Positions 1 through 8,909 of a stretch of 63,317 nucleotides of DNA are shown here, piece by piece (the first letter of the stretch is position 1; every line of letters starts with the position of its first letter). The DNA comes from Neorhizobium huautlense (GTDB taxonomy: Bacteria; Pseudomonadota; Alphaproteobacteria; Rhizobiales; Rhizobiaceae). The notes beneath the pieces were generated by a model that had not been told where the DNA came from, searched no databases, and saw only the letters and a program-made list of their open reading frames with translations. Both the position numbers and the translations under genes were made by a program. The stretch spans positions 1 through 63,317 of the forward strand of contig NZ_JAUSRF010000026.1 in the NCBI RefSeq assembly GCF_030811685.1, in the 5' to 3' direction.

Positions 1-2
1 TC

Positions 3-152
3 CGGGACTGGCTACTAGCATACAACTACGCCAAACAGCTCAAGGCGCTACGATTCAAAACGCCCTACGAAGCCATTAGGCGACTCAGTGAGAAAAAACC
101 TGAAATCTTCTCTCGAATACCAAGCCATGACATGTTGGGACCAAACACCTAG
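3..152 (+). pseudogene. C-terminal end of an IS481/IS3-type transposase (cut by window edge)
   Basis: An open frame enters from the left edge and ends at the TAG at 150-152. Its 49 visible residues read WLLAYNYAKQLKALRFKTPYE and then an IFSRIPSHDMLGPNT-like tail, which is the usual C-terminus of IS481-family integrase-core transposases (a helix followed by a short tail ending near a PGPNT motif). The DDE catalytic residues lie outside the window, so I cannot tell whether the gene is intact. The element appears to end soon after, because the next sequence is an unrelated SDR remnant in another frame. No terminal inverted repeat was recognised. Confidence 0.6.
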
Positions 153-325
153 TGAAATCTGCCGGGGAGGCCGCGTTGCTTGAATGTCTTGCAGCGCAGA
201 TCCCGCTTGGTCGGGTCGAAAACTCCGAGGAGACTGCGGCCGTAGCGCTGTTTCCAGCTTCTGAGGACAGTAGCCTCATGACTGGCAGGAAAGTCTATCC
301 TAACGGAGGCACCGCGCAGGTGTGA
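152..325 (+). pseudogene. Remnant of a short-chain dehydrogenase (SDR), C-terminal ~57 residues
   Basis: The frame ending at TGA 323-325 encodes AAQIPLGRVENSEETAAV followed by LFPASEDSSLMTGRKVYPNGGTAQV-like sequence. This matches the C-terminus of classical SDR enzymes (IPLGR-x-EEIA-x-LFLASDDSS-x-TG-x-x-x-x-VDGG). The nucleotide-binding and catalytic parts are absent, and the frame runs straight out of the transposase end without a start codon. The diagnostic VDGG is PNGG and FLASD is FPASE, consistent with decay. It is most simply the 3' stump of an SDR gene cut by the neighbouring insertion sequence. Confidence 0.6.
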
Positions 326-673
326 CTATATAAATGGCTCGAAGCCGCATCCCTTGGGGCCTGTCCGAAAAGAAAGCCGCTTCGTCAACAAGCTTTCTTG
401 AAGCTATTATGGCGGCTTGGGTCGCTTCAGCGACACGCTAGGCTGCGGCGAAAGTTCTCATTTTGCGGCGACATCCAGCGTCACTGCAATCGATCGTAAA
501 CGCCCACGATATTTGGCGGCATTCTGAGCCCCTTTGTTGTCGGACAGGCTGTGCGACGAGGTGTGGTCGAATGGCAGGGTATGACGGTTTCTTCACCATC
601 CGCTGGCAAACAACTTCCGTTCGCGATAAGTGCGCCGACGTGCTGTCGACCTGTGAATAATGAGGCAGAAGTG
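326..673. other. Intergenic region, no gene recognised
   Basis: About 350 bases between the SDR stump and the AraC-type gene. Short overlapping frames exist on both strands but none has a ribosome-binding site or a recognisable domain. The promoter of the AraC gene should lie here. I see no clear inverted repeat or RNA gene. Confidence 0.4.
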
Positions 674-1540
674 ATGGATGATCTAACAGATGCGGTTGTC
701 CGATCGGAGCGCGTTTCACTTCGGCGCCCACTGGACCTCCCCGGCGTCGAGACGCTCGCCGCCCACTACGTCCGCCAGCAGTTCAAGCCGCATTCTCACG
801 CCGAGTACCTGATCGGCGTCATCACCGGCGGCGTGCATTCGGTCTGGTGCCGTGGCGAGCGGCATACTGCGTTACCGGGAACACTCATGTCCATGCGGCC
901 CGGCGACGTCCATCACGGCAATGCGGCCGTTGAATCCGGCTGGATGCAGCGGATGTTCTACGTCGATGAGGACACGATGGCGGAGATCCTCGGGGAACGA
1001 CTGGATATATCGTCAGCTCCGCTTCCCGACTTCAAGCGGTGCGACCACCACGACCCCTTACTTGCAGCGCGCCTTGCAAATATCCATGACAGCATTCACG
1101 GCTCCCAGTTGACGCTGACACGCGACGCAGCATGGGCAGCTTTTGCGGACGTTGTCGCCATCCTTGCCGGAGGCGGGCTCGTAGATGATGCAAAATTCCC
1201 TGTGGCCGACACCCGTGCCGGCAGGCTTGTCGACTATCTCCATGCCCACGTTGAGACGGATGTTAGCCTTAATACGCTCTCATCGCTCGTTAGCCTTCGT
1301 CGTCGGCAGACAATCGACCTCTTCAAGTCCCAGACCGGACTGCCCCCGCATGCTTACCACATTGGCCTGAAGGTCAGGCTGGTTCAGGATCGGTTGCGAG
1401 AGGGGCATGCGCCTGCCGCAGCTGCCATGGAAGCGGGGTTCGCCGACCAGAGCCACATGGCCCGACACTTCTCGGCCATTGTCGGCATGACGCCGATGGC
1501 TTATGCGCGAGCTGACCGGGGTCGCACTTTCGTTCTATAA
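674..1540 (+). CDS. AraC family transcriptional regulator
   Basis: A 288-residue DNA-binding regulator. The N-terminal half is a cupin-like AraC ligand domain: residues ~25-75 carry FKPHSHAEYLIG and a MRPGDVHHG strand-turn typical of AraC arms. The C-terminal ~100 residues form the paired helix-turn-helix, ending with the AraC signature A-x-x-AGFADQSHMARHFSAIVGMTPMAYA. I chose the ATG at 674 because GAGGCAG precedes it at a suitable distance and the cupin domain starts soon after; the frame is open upstream to 551 but that part has no domain character. It sits 74 bases upstream of a co-directional EamA exporter, a common pairing in which the regulator controls the exporter. The ligand cannot be deduced. 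Confidence 0.88.
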   Translation: MDDLTDAVVRSERVSLRRPLDLPGVETLAAHYVRQQFKPHSHAEYLIGVITGGVHSVWCRGERHTALPGTLMSMRPGDVHHGNAAVESGWMQRMFYVDEDTMAEILGERLDISSAPLPDFKRCDHHDPLLAARLANIHDSIHGSQLTLTRDAAWAAFADVVAILAGGGLVDDAKFPVADTRAGRLVDYLHAHVETDVSLNTLSSLVSLRRRQTIDLFKSQTGLPPHAYHIGLKVRLVQDRLREGHAPAAAAMEAGFADQSHMARHFSAIVGMTPMAYARADRGRTFVL

Positions 1541-1614
1541 CCCTGTGGCCTCGCACTCTACCAAACCGATCGGAAGCAGGACAAAAGTGGTCCAGCGGTT
1601 TGCGAGGCTGAAAC

Positions 1615-2541
1615 ATGACCCATCCATCCGGCAAAATGGCGCAAGGCGTCCATCGTTCGACGCTCGCTGGAGATGCGGCGGTCCTTGGTATCGCGGTCGT
1701 ATGGGGTGCGAGTTACCCCGTTACCAAGAGCGCGCTGGCCTTGGCTCCCGTCCTCGTCCTGATCTTCTACAGGTTCGTCGCTACGGCCTGCGTCATGGGG
1801 ATCGCAGCGCGTAGGGAACTCGTCACCACCCCGTGGGGCAACATCCTGCGCGGCTCGATGCTCGGGGCGATCCTGGCCGCGATTTTCATTGCAGAGATCG
1901 CGGGCCTTGCCCTCACAAGTGCGACAAATGCGGCCCTCATTATCTCCCTTTGTACGCTCTTCACCCCATTCCTCGACTACGGCCTCTCGCGCCGCCTGCC
2001 CCCGGTGACCGTCGTCGTCGGTGCCGTGGTCGCATGTATCGGCGTGAGCTTCCTCGTCGGAGGCCTTGCGGACTGGACGCTCGGTGATGGGCTCATTCTT
2101 CTCGCCGCTGTACTTCGCGCCGTCATGGTCGTCTCCACCAAGCGATTAATGTCAGCGCGCTCGCTCTCGTCGGTCGCACTGACGGCAGTGCAGGCCGCTA
2201 CTGTCGGTGCTGTGGCGCTAGTCGCCCTTGCGGTGACTCAAGACATCGGCGCTCTCGCGGTACGAGCCGACGCAAGCTTCTGGGGCAGCGTCGCGTTCCT
2301 GTCGTTGTTCTGCACGATCGCCGCGTTCTACGTTCAGAACGCCGCAGTTCGTCGCACGAGCCCGACGAGGGTCGGCTTTCTGATGGGGACGGAGCCGCTG
2401 TTCGGCTTCGCCTTGGCGCATTTGCTCCTGTCCGAACCCGTCAACGGTGCCGCGGCGTTGGGCGCAGTGCTGATTGTAGCGGGAACCTTTACCGGGCTCC
2501 TTGCCGACCGCGGGCAGGTTAGATGCCACAAATGCCCATGA
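1615..2541 (+). CDS. EamA/DMT-family transporter
   Basis: A 308-residue inner-membrane protein with about ten hydrophobic segments arranged as two EamA repeats (roughly residues 15-150 and 160-300). The first repeat has GIAVVWGASYPVTKSAL, a typical DMT opening helix with the W-G-x-x-x-P motif; the second ends with EPLFGFALAHLLLSEPVNGAAALGA-like sequence, the usual E-P-x-x-x-x-x-x-x-x-x-x-x-E-x-x motif. Members export metabolites such as amino acids or purines; the substrate here is unknown. It follows the AraC regulator on the same strand and is probably its target. Confidence 0.88.
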   Translation: MTHPSGKMAQGVHRSTLAGDAAVLGIAVVWGASYPVTKSALALAPVLVLIFYRFVATACVMGIAARRELVTTPWGNILRGSMLGAILAAIFIAEIAGLALTSATNAALIISLCTLFTPFLDYGLSRRLPPVTVVVGAVVACIGVSFLVGGLADWTLGDGLILLAAVLRAVMVVSTKRLMSARSLSSVALTAVQAATVGAVALVALAVTQDIGALAVRADASFWGSVAFLSLFCTIAAFYVQNAAVRRTSPTRVGFLMGTEPLFGFALAHLLLSEPVNGAAALGAVLIVAGTFTGLLADRGQVRCHKCP

Positions 2542-3156
2542 GAAATCTCCTGAGGCTGAGTTCTAAAGTTGTGCTTGGCTGTGCTCCTGAACCGATACGA
2601 ACAGGCTGCATTTCGGCCTGCCCCAGTGCAATTGACGACTGCTGACACACCGGCAGGCCCCAAGCACGCAGCCCGGTTACATCACTAAAGTCTTGAAAAG
2701 ATGGAATGTGAACCGTCGACCTGCCGCACACGATCTAGCGTGATAAAATCTTCTTAGCCCGTGGCGACGCTGGAACGGTGCACGATCCTTCGTTTTGAGA
2801 GCGCGGACTATTTTCCTACGAGATCCTCCAAGCAACGGTGCGCGAATTGCAACGCATCAACGCGAGTTCATCGACAGAGCGCAGAATGTCGTGCTTGTGG
2901 GCGGACCAGGCATTGGAAAACAAGTCGTGACCGCCCTTGGTGTTCAGTCGATCGAGCATCACCGTCGCAGGGTCCGCTTCATCTGGACTGCACTCATCTC
3001 CAAAAACTGCTCCAGTCTGAAGGATTCAGATTAGAGCACCAGCTTGCATTGATTAATTTTCTCTTTGACCAGCTCTTAAATTCAGTTTGACGGTCTATTA
3101 ATCCGGCAATGAGAACACTCATCTGCTCAAACTTAAGGCGGGCATCGAAGGCCAAG
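2542..3156. other. Intergenic region holding an IS21 istB remnant
   Basis: About 600 bases with no intact gene. The only recognisable content is the short istB-like fragment listed separately. The rest shows no domain, tRNA or strong inverted repeat, and looks like the debris of an old insertion. Confidence 0.4.
2849..2986 (+). pseudogene. Fragment of IS21-family IstB-like ATPase
   Basis: A stretch of about 45 codons reads REFIDRAQNVVLVGGPGIGK followed by ALGVQSIEHHRRRVRF, which matches the Walker A region of IstB helper ATPases (usually NVVLVGGPGTGKTHLATALG). The residues after the lysine are QV where the family has a Thr, so the P-loop is damaged, and both the N-terminal region and the Walker B/C-terminal part are missing. 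It is a non-functional scrap of an IS21 element; no istA partner is present. Confidence 0.6.
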
Positions 3157-3633
3157 ATGGATGTTTGCTGCCGTATGCTAGTCTCGCACTTAAGAAATCT
3201 CTCCATCTCCTACTTCGTCGCAGTTGCGGCGTCGACGATCACCGTAGCGCTGAAAGCGACAGCACTCCTTCTACTCGAGCCGGGCTATGATGTGACGGCG
3301 GCTCTTCCTTTTGCCGTGATACTGTTTCTCGTTTGGTTTGGAATTGCGGCGCTGCTGTTTGTGGCTCCAGCCATAATCATTGCATACCCACTTGCTTTGA
3401 TTGTCGCCAGGCTCCTCAAGAGACCAATGCATACAGCGCTGGCTGGGGCATGCCTGGGTCCTTTTGTCGGCTCTGCGGTTACGGTTGGTTTTTTGCACTT
3501 GGTGGAAGGAACATCATACATATCCCTAATGGACCAAATGATTTTTCTAGCACCGGCAGCCTCTGTGAGCGGTGCATCAATTGGATGGGTGGTGGCGAAG
3601 CTTGATAAAGCGGTTGGTCGTTCAGCAATATGA
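3157..3633 (+). CDS. Small integral membrane protein of unknown function
   Basis: A 158-residue protein with four or five hydrophobic segments (about residues 14-36, 44-84 as a long double span, 93-115 and 127-148) and short hydrophilic loops. I do not recognise the family. The ATG at 3157 is preferred because GAAGG precedes it by five bases; an upstream in-frame ATG at 3109 has no comparable site. It stands alone between an IS remnant and the GGDEF gene, so the context gives no function. Confidence 0.55.
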   Translation: MDVCCRMLVSHLRNLSISYFVAVAASTITVALKATALLLLEPGYDVTAALPFAVILFLVWFGIAALLFVAPAIIIAYPLALIVARLLKRPMHTALAGACLGPFVGSAVTVGFLHLVEGTSYISLMDQMIFLAPAASVSGASIGWVVAKLDKAVGRSAI

Positions 3634-3904
3634 GTGATGTAAGACGTTGGCCTCTGTGCTGAAATGCGCTGGATACCAGACTGGTGATCCGAGACACTAC
3701 GATACCTGCACAACAGTGAGACGCAGAGTTTGTCAATATCATCGAAACTTGGCGGTATAAATTATGGTTAAGCTGGGGATCATATTCGAAAGAAAAGGTA
3801 TTTTAATCAATCAACACAATTAATACGCGTGCACCTGCATGTACCTTGTGAAGACATCCAAGCAAGCCGGGTCCGCCCGATCAGCCTGCCAAGAAAGGGA
3901 ACTC

Positions 3905-5059
3905 ATGACAACGGCTCTACGATGCGCTCTTCCCTCTCTTCGGCCGGAGGGTGGTGAGACCGAATTCACGGATCCCTGCCATTGCGATAGGGGCGCAATC
4001 GATCATAGTGGGCTCCTAGCGGACAATTCCCGCCCGCACATGTCGAGCGGTTTGTTCGCAAGCGACCAATCCCATGAAAAGGGAAATCCTGCACTCGCGG
4101 CCACGACCACAAGCTTCGGTGACGGTGAGGTCCTGCCGGAAAACCACCTGATCGCCATGCTTCTTCGAATGTTCGAATTTGCACCGATCGCAATGTCCAT
4201 CACGACAAGTGACACCCGGACGTCAAGCTACGTCAAGGTCAATGATGCATACCTGCGACTGACGGGAAGAAACTGGGACGACATTAAGGGAAAACATCTG
4301 ATCTTCGAGGGAGCTGCGATTGATAATCCCGCACGTGACCGACGTCATCGTCTGCTTGTGGAAGAAGGTTCTTACGAACTCGAAGAGGTCGACATCACGC
4401 ATGCGGACGGGACGGTTATCCCGACTCTTATATCGGCGCAGCGAACGGTGGTCGATGGCGTGTCTTTCGACGTCGAAGTCATCATGGATGTGTCTGCGCG
4501 CGTAAGGCAACAGAAAGAGATTGAGAATGCCTTAAAGACCTCGGCCCAGACGGATGTCCTATCAGGCCTTCCCAACCGCGCATGCTTCGACGAAACGCTC
4601 AAGATCGCGGTTGATCGTAACCTGCAAAACAACAGGAAACTTGCTATCGCATATATCGACTTGAACGGCTTCAAGCAGGTCAATGATACGTTGGGCCATG
4701 GTGCAGGCGACGAAATTCTGAGGACTGTCGCGGATCGTCTGCGCCAAAATTTTCGTGCTACCGATTTCATTGCCAGGGTCGGGGGTGACGAGTTTGTGGT
4801 ACTCCTCGACATGGACAGGAGGTTCACCGGAGGTATCCAGTCGCATATCCTGAACATCATGGAACGCGTGTTCAAACCAATCGCCATCGACGGCCAGGTT
4901 ACCTATGTCGGCGCAGCGGTCGGCGCGACGTTTTTGCAGGCGGACGACACACCCGAAAGTTATGTAAAGCGCGCCGACGAATATATGTACATGGCCAAGG
5001 CCACCGGTCAGCGCGTCGCCGTTGTCTGCTTTGGCAAAATACTGGAAAAGCATCGCTGA
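3905..5059 (+). CDS. PAS-GGDEF diguanylate cyclase
   Basis: A 384-residue soluble protein that probably makes cyclic di-GMP from two GTP. A PAS domain occupies about residues 80-195 (FEFAPIAMSITTSD opening, N-x-A-x-x-x-x-TG core), followed by a GGDEF domain at about 210-375. The active-site loop is RVGGDEFVVLL with the signature intact, and RATD lies exactly five residues before it, a complete RxxD allosteric inhibition site. No transmembrane segment or EAL domain is present. The ATG at 3905 is chosen because AAAGGGA lies just upstream; the frame is open to 3839. It converges with the HD-GYP gene across a strong hairpin. Confidence 0.9.
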   Translation: MTTALRCALPSLRPEGGETEFTDPCHCDRGAIDHSGLLADNSRPHMSSGLFASDQSHEKGNPALAATTTSFGDGEVLPENHLIAMLLRMFEFAPIAMSITTSDTRTSSYVKVNDAYLRLTGRNWDDIKGKHLIFEGAAIDNPARDRRHRLLVEEGSYELEEVDITHADGTVIPTLISAQRTVVDGVSFDVEVIMDVSARVRQQKEIENALKTSAQTDVLSGLPNRACFDETLKIAVDRNLQNNRKLAIAYIDLNGFKQVNDTLGHGAGDEILRTVADRLRQNFRATDFIARVGGDEFVVLLDMDRRFTGGIQSHILNIMERVFKPIAIDGQVTYVGAAVGATFLQADDTPESYVKRADEYMYMAKATGQRVAVVCFGKILEKHR

Positions 5060-5100
5060 GGAAATCGCGCCTGGGCGGCCGTGGCTGATGCGCACGTCAA

Positions 5101-5124
5101 TGCCGGCGAGTGCAGCCGCCGGCA
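5101..5124. terminator. Hairpin between convergent GGDEF and HD-GYP genes
   Basis: A perfect 8-bp GC-rich stem (TGCCGGCG / CGCCGGCA) with an 8-base loop sits in the 154-base gap between two convergent genes. There is no clear T-run on either side, so it is a probable rather than a certain bidirectional terminator. Confidence 0.45.
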
Positions 5125-5213
5125 AGCAGTCGAGAAACCGGTAGGTGGATTGGCTTTATCAAACCCGTCTGCTTCGGAAATCCTGAGGCATCCTGCAGCG
5201 GCGCCCTCGTATC

Positions 5214-6161
5214 TTAAGGCCCGCCCGGATGATCCAGACACTGGATGAACTGCCAAAGCAATTGGCGGTCAAATTGTCCCTCGGACCGGAACATGCTGGA
5301 GAAAGCTTCGGTCGGGCTCCACGCACGCTTGTAAGGCCTTATCGTCGTCATCGCATCATAGACATCGCAGATGGATGCGATCCGCACCGCCTTCGAAATT
5401 TCATTCTGTGCGATGCCCCGGGGATATCCGGTGCCATCGAGCCGTTCATGGTGGTTTAGGCATATCTCCATGACGACATTCGGCATAGTCCCGTGTCTTG
5501 CAAGCAATGCATGGCCTTCGGAAGGATGAGTGCGGACCTGCGCAAGTTCATCGCCTGTCAGTGATCCGGCTTTCTGCAGAAGGCTCGATGGCAGCGCCAT
5601 CTTGCCGATGTCGTGCACCAAGCCACTCACGCCCAGCAATCTGACCGCCATTGGATCGTGACCCAGCCAGCGACCAAAGTGGATCATGAGCGTGCTCACG
5701 CCGATCGAGTGCAGGAAGGAGTTTTCGTCTTTTGATCTCAGTCGCGTTACCTCGATGAGAGCAATCGGGTTTTCATCGAGGGTCGATATGATCTGGTCTA
5801 CTGCCTTGGCCGCATCATTGAACTGGACTGCTTTCCCCAGCCGGGCATCGGAAAACATCTTCCCCATGATCGGCTTGGTGGACGCGGGAACTCTCCTGGC
5901 CCGGGCAACGTCGTGACGCGATGGATTTCCGTGACAGGCAAGCGTCGCCGGCGGCACAGAACCCGCGGCGGACTGCTCATCAGAGACCGCGACATCCCTG
6001 CCCCGGGAGGTGTCGATGATGCTACTGAACAGGTTGCGCTCGTGGATATCGGCGACTGTTGCACGGCTTACGACCAAGCCGAGCGAGCGCCCGTCAGTTC
6101 CCTCGATATCGTCGATGTACATGCCGACGCAAACGTCGGATCGTCTAATTCGCTTGAGCAT
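5214..6161 (-). CDS. HD-GYP cyclic di-GMP phosphodiesterase
   Basis: A 315-residue protein expected to hydrolyse cyclic di-GMP. The N-terminus (LKRIRRSDVCVGMYIDDIEG) matches the DUF3391-type domain that precedes many HD-GYP domains. The catalytic part shows the HD pair in GLVHDIGKMALP (residues ~183-184) and the GYP loop in HHERLDGTGYP (~237-247), with further histidines in between as metal ligands. All signature residues are present, so activity is likely. The ATG at 6161 is chosen since it begins the conserved domain; a TTG at 6182 is in frame. It lies among two GGDEF genes, so synthesis and breakdown of the messenger are encoded side by side. Confidence 0.9.
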   Translation of the reverse strand: MLKRIRRSDVCVGMYIDDIEGTDGRSLGLVVSRATVADIHERNLFSSIIDTSRGRDVAVSDEQSAAGSVPPATLACHGNPSRHDVARARRVPASTKPIMGKMFSDARLGKAVQFNDAAKAVDQIISTLDENPIALIEVTRLRSKDENSFLHSIGVSTLMIHFGRWLGHDPMAVRLLGVSGLVHDIGKMALPSSLLQKAGSLTGDELAQVRTHPSEGHALLARHGTMPNVVMEICLNHHERLDGTGYPRGIAQNEISKAVRIASICDVYDAMTTIRPYKRAWSPTEAFSSMFRSEGQFDRQLLWQFIQCLDHPGGP

Positions 6162-6447
6162 ATCGATCGAACCATGCACCAAAAATAGACCGGTCGCCGG
6201 GGCAATCCGGTAATAACGCTGTATCTCTTGCTAGGCTCGTCATGCGCCCCAATCTGGAAAGCAGGATAATCTGCAGTTCCTCATCACGATATTCGCTTCG
6301 ATTTAAGAAACATCTCTACAACCTGTCGCGCGCGGCAGTTCGTCATTCGTAAACCAATGGGATGGGCAAGCAGCTGGCGGGCTGGTGACTACAGATCTGG
6401 GAGGCAACCAAACCTTGGCGAACGCCGTGCCCGATGTCCCGTCGGTA

Positions 6448-7374
6448 TCAAGCCGCAGCGATCTCGATACGGTCGCGGCCCCCTGACTTGGCCGCATAAA
6501 GCGCCGTGTCCGCACGGTTCAGCGCTTCGTCGAAATCTTCATCGCATCGCAATTCCGCAACACCAAAGCTCGCGGTAACGCTTATCTGCTTCTCTGCGAA
6601 AGTGAACTGCAGGGATGAAACGGCTTGTCTTAGCCGCTCGGCGATCTTGGAGGCCCTGTCCGAATCGCCTTCCAGGGCAACGGAAAATTCCTCGCCACCC
6701 AGACGCCCTAGCAGATCATACTCTCTGAGATTGACTTTCAGGGCCATGGCGACGGAGCGGAGGACCTCATCGCCGCTTGCGTGGCCGTATTTGTCATTGA
6801 TTGTCTTGAAATGATCGACATCGACCATCAGCACTGTCAGCGACAGGCCTTTCCGCCTGAGAAGCTCTTTCAGTCTCACGCTGTCGCGCATGAAGGCGCG
6901 GCGCGTCAATGCGCCGGTCAACATATCCACATTGGCATGTTCGCGCAATTCCAGTTCACTGGCGGCAATATTGGCAATATCCTCGAGTACGATGAGTTCA
7001 CGTTCGGAAAACTGCCGTGGCGATTTGTGGATGCCGCAGATAGTGCCGAACACCGCGCCGGATGATGTTTTCAGCGGCACGCCGACATAGGCCTTAAATC
7101 CCGCGCCGGTGACCAGTTGGTGATTTTCGAACTCTTCGGTCCGACCGGTGTCGGGAATGATCACCGTACAGCCGTCCCTGAAAGGCACGCGGCAGAAACT
7201 TTCGTCCAGCGGAATCTGTTGCAAGACAAGCCCGTCGATCGACTTGAAACTCTGGACCCCGGCATCGATCGTCGAAACGGCCGCGATATCGACGCCCAGA
7301 GTATTCTTAATCAGGCGTGTCAGTCTGGCGAAGGCTTCATCTCGATCCAGATCTGTATTGAACATGTGAGACAT
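6448..7374 (-). CDS. GAF-GGDEF diguanylate cyclase
   Basis: A 308-residue soluble protein. Residues ~10-145 form a GAF sensory domain (DESFCRVPF, ETVIIPDTGR-like region, YVGVPLKTSSGAVFGTIC), and residues ~150-305 a GGDEF domain with an intact GGEEF loop (GRLGGEEFSVAL). REYD precedes the loop by five residues, so the RxxD feedback site is also present. No membrane segment. It is on the same strand as the HD-GYP gene, 286 bases upstream of it, and 51 bases downstream of the TadG-like gene. GAF domains of this kind often bind small molecules or respond to redox state; the signal is not evident from sequence. Confidence 0.9.
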   Translation of the reverse strand: MSHMFNTDLDRDEAFARLTRLIKNTLGVDIAAVSTIDAGVQSFKSIDGLVLQQIPLDESFCRVPFRDGCTVIIPDTGRTEEFENHQLVTGAGFKAYVGVPLKTSSGAVFGTICGIHKSPRQFSERELIVLEDIANIAASELELREHANVDMLTGALTRRAFMRDSVRLKELLRRKGLSLTVLMVDVDHFKTINDKYGHASGDEVLRSVAMALKVNLREYDLLGRLGGEEFSVALEGDSDRASKIAERLRQAVSSLQFTFAEKQISVTASFGVAELRCDEDFDEALNRADTALYAAKSGGRDRIEIAAA

Positions 7375-7425
7375 CAGACATTTCCTTTTCAGGCCGACAA
7401 GCTTCTACAAGGATGGCACCTGCGA

Positions 7426-8580
7426 CTAATTGGTCATTCTCGCGATACCGGAATTTGCGCGCAGACCGATTTCTCGAAATGCGGCGTAGAGCTCGGACGC
7501 CGTTTTTGCCGCGTAATAGTGTCCGTCGGAAGCGGCGCAGGAGGACAGGAGAGTTGTCGCCCGGCCCTGCTTGATGTCGAACGCGACGGCGTAGATTACA
7601 ATGCCTTTCGCCTTTGCAAGCTTGCAAATCTCAAGAGTGGCGGCGTCTGAATCCTTGCTGTTGTTGTCACCGTCCGTCATGAAGACGATATATTTCGTCG
7701 GATCGTCATTCTCCTTGACGGCATGAGCGGCGTTTTCCGAGTTGTAGCCTGTCGCCTTGAGGACGTCGTAGGCATGTTGCATCGCTGGAGCCGAGTTGGT
7801 GCCACCGCTCGGATTGAGGGCTCTGGAAAATTTCCGGGTTTCGTCAACGCCCCAGTTGAATGCGACGCTTTTCCCCTTGCCGCCCGAGAATTCCACACCG
7901 GCGAAGCGAGCGTATTTCTTTTCGGGGTCAGCTTCCGCTACCACATCGAGAAGCTCGTCAACGGAACCCTTTAGAGCGTCGATCTTGACGGTGTTACCCA
8001 TCTGGAGGCACGTATTGGTACTGCTGCGCTTTTCACAGGCGATCTCGTCCATGGAGCTTGATCGGTCAAGCACTAAATGCATGGAGAAGGCGTTCTTGCT
8101 GGCGGTAGCACTTACAGTTGTTGAACGAACGGCGATATTTAGCGAGGGGCCGGCAATGAGCGCGGTCAATGGGTTAACGCACATCTTGAAGGTTGCAGCG
8201 AAGACTACCTCAAACTTCTTTCCTTTCGCGCCATTAGCCGTCTGGGTAATGGACGTCGAAGTCGACTGCTTATGGCTTTCGATCGTCTGATTGTTAGCAC
8301 AGCCTGAATCAATTGCCGCGGCCAGCGTGGCGTATTGGGTCGCAGCCAGATCTTTTGCAGCTGCGTTGCTATATTCTTTTCTTGCCAACACCGTCGCGGC
8401 GGCAAGCATAGCGGAGTCTGCCTGTTCCTGAAGCGACGCCTTAAGCTCCATTGCGCGCGTCACGTCGATTGCAATTCCAGCAGCCCCGAGAAGGACTGGC
8501 AGTAGAATTGCCGTCATTATTCCAAAATTACCGCTGCGGTCGTGAAAAATGGTTATGGTCTTGTTGCCAGATATTGTCAC
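7426..8580 (-). CDS. TadG-like pilus/secretion protein with a von Willebrand A domain
   Basis: A 384-residue protein with one N-terminal transmembrane helix (about residues 18-42, FGIMTAILLPVLLGAAGIAIDVTR), the typical Tad/TadE-TadG leader region. Residues ~165-375 form a vWA domain with a MIDAS-type D-R-S-S-S-M motif and a later MTDGDNN motif. TadG-like proteins anchor or assemble Flp pili or surface structures, but no other tad/cpa gene is nearby, so this may be a stand-alone paralogue. Cysteines in the vWA domain suggest an exported fold. The start is a GTG with a weak upstream purine stretch. Placement beside cyclic di-GMP genes fits a role in surface behaviour, which is inference. Confidence 0.8.
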   Translation of the reverse strand: MTISGNKTITIFHDRSGNFGIMTAILLPVLLGAAGIAIDVTRAMELKASLQEQADSAMLAAATVLARKEYSNAAAKDLAATQYATLAAAIDSGCANNQTIESHKQSTSTSITQTANGAKGKKFEVVFAATFKMCVNPLTALIAGPSLNIAVRSTTVSATASKNAFSMHLVLDRSSSMDEIACEKRSSTNTCLQMGNTVKIDALKGSVDELLDVVAEADPEKKYARFAGVEFSGGKGKSVAFNWGVDETRKFSRALNPSGGTNSAPAMQHAYDVLKATGYNSENAAHAVKENDDPTKYIVFMTDGDNNSKDSDAATLEICKLAKAKGIVIYAVAFDIKQGRATTLLSSCAASDGHYYAAKTASELYAAFREIGLRANSGIARMTN

Positions 8581-8909
8581 ACGATGCCCCCAAGCTCGAT
8601 TTTTTTCGAAGATGGCGGCGGTCGTCCAAAATTCAGTGAATGAAACACTTCAGAAAAAAAAGAACGAATTTTTTACTATAAGGTTTGACCGGACAGGTAT
8701 GCGCTGATGATGGCATGATCGACGTATTATGGCGTTTGGCTCGACGCACTCATGCCATCGGGTTTAGATCTTCTCACTGTCCTCGAGGCCGGCGATGACA
8801 GCAAGATCACTGCGAACTCTGGGTATGCCGGGTACCCATGGTTCTATACAAACAACGCGCGTGTTCTGGAAATGATCACGCCTGATACTATCCCAGTTGC
8901 AAAAACTAA
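8581..8909. other. Region left of the IS5 element with an unassigned plus-strand frame
   Basis: The first ~170 bases should contain the promoter of the TadG-like gene (AT-rich, with a run of A near 8655). From 8719 a plus-strand frame runs into the insertion sequence and reads YYGVWLDALMPSGLDLLT, then a stretch with GYPWFYTNNARVLEM. It looks like protein but I do not recognise it, and it stops just inside the IS left end. It may be the 3' part of a gene interrupted by the insertion. Confidence 0.3.
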
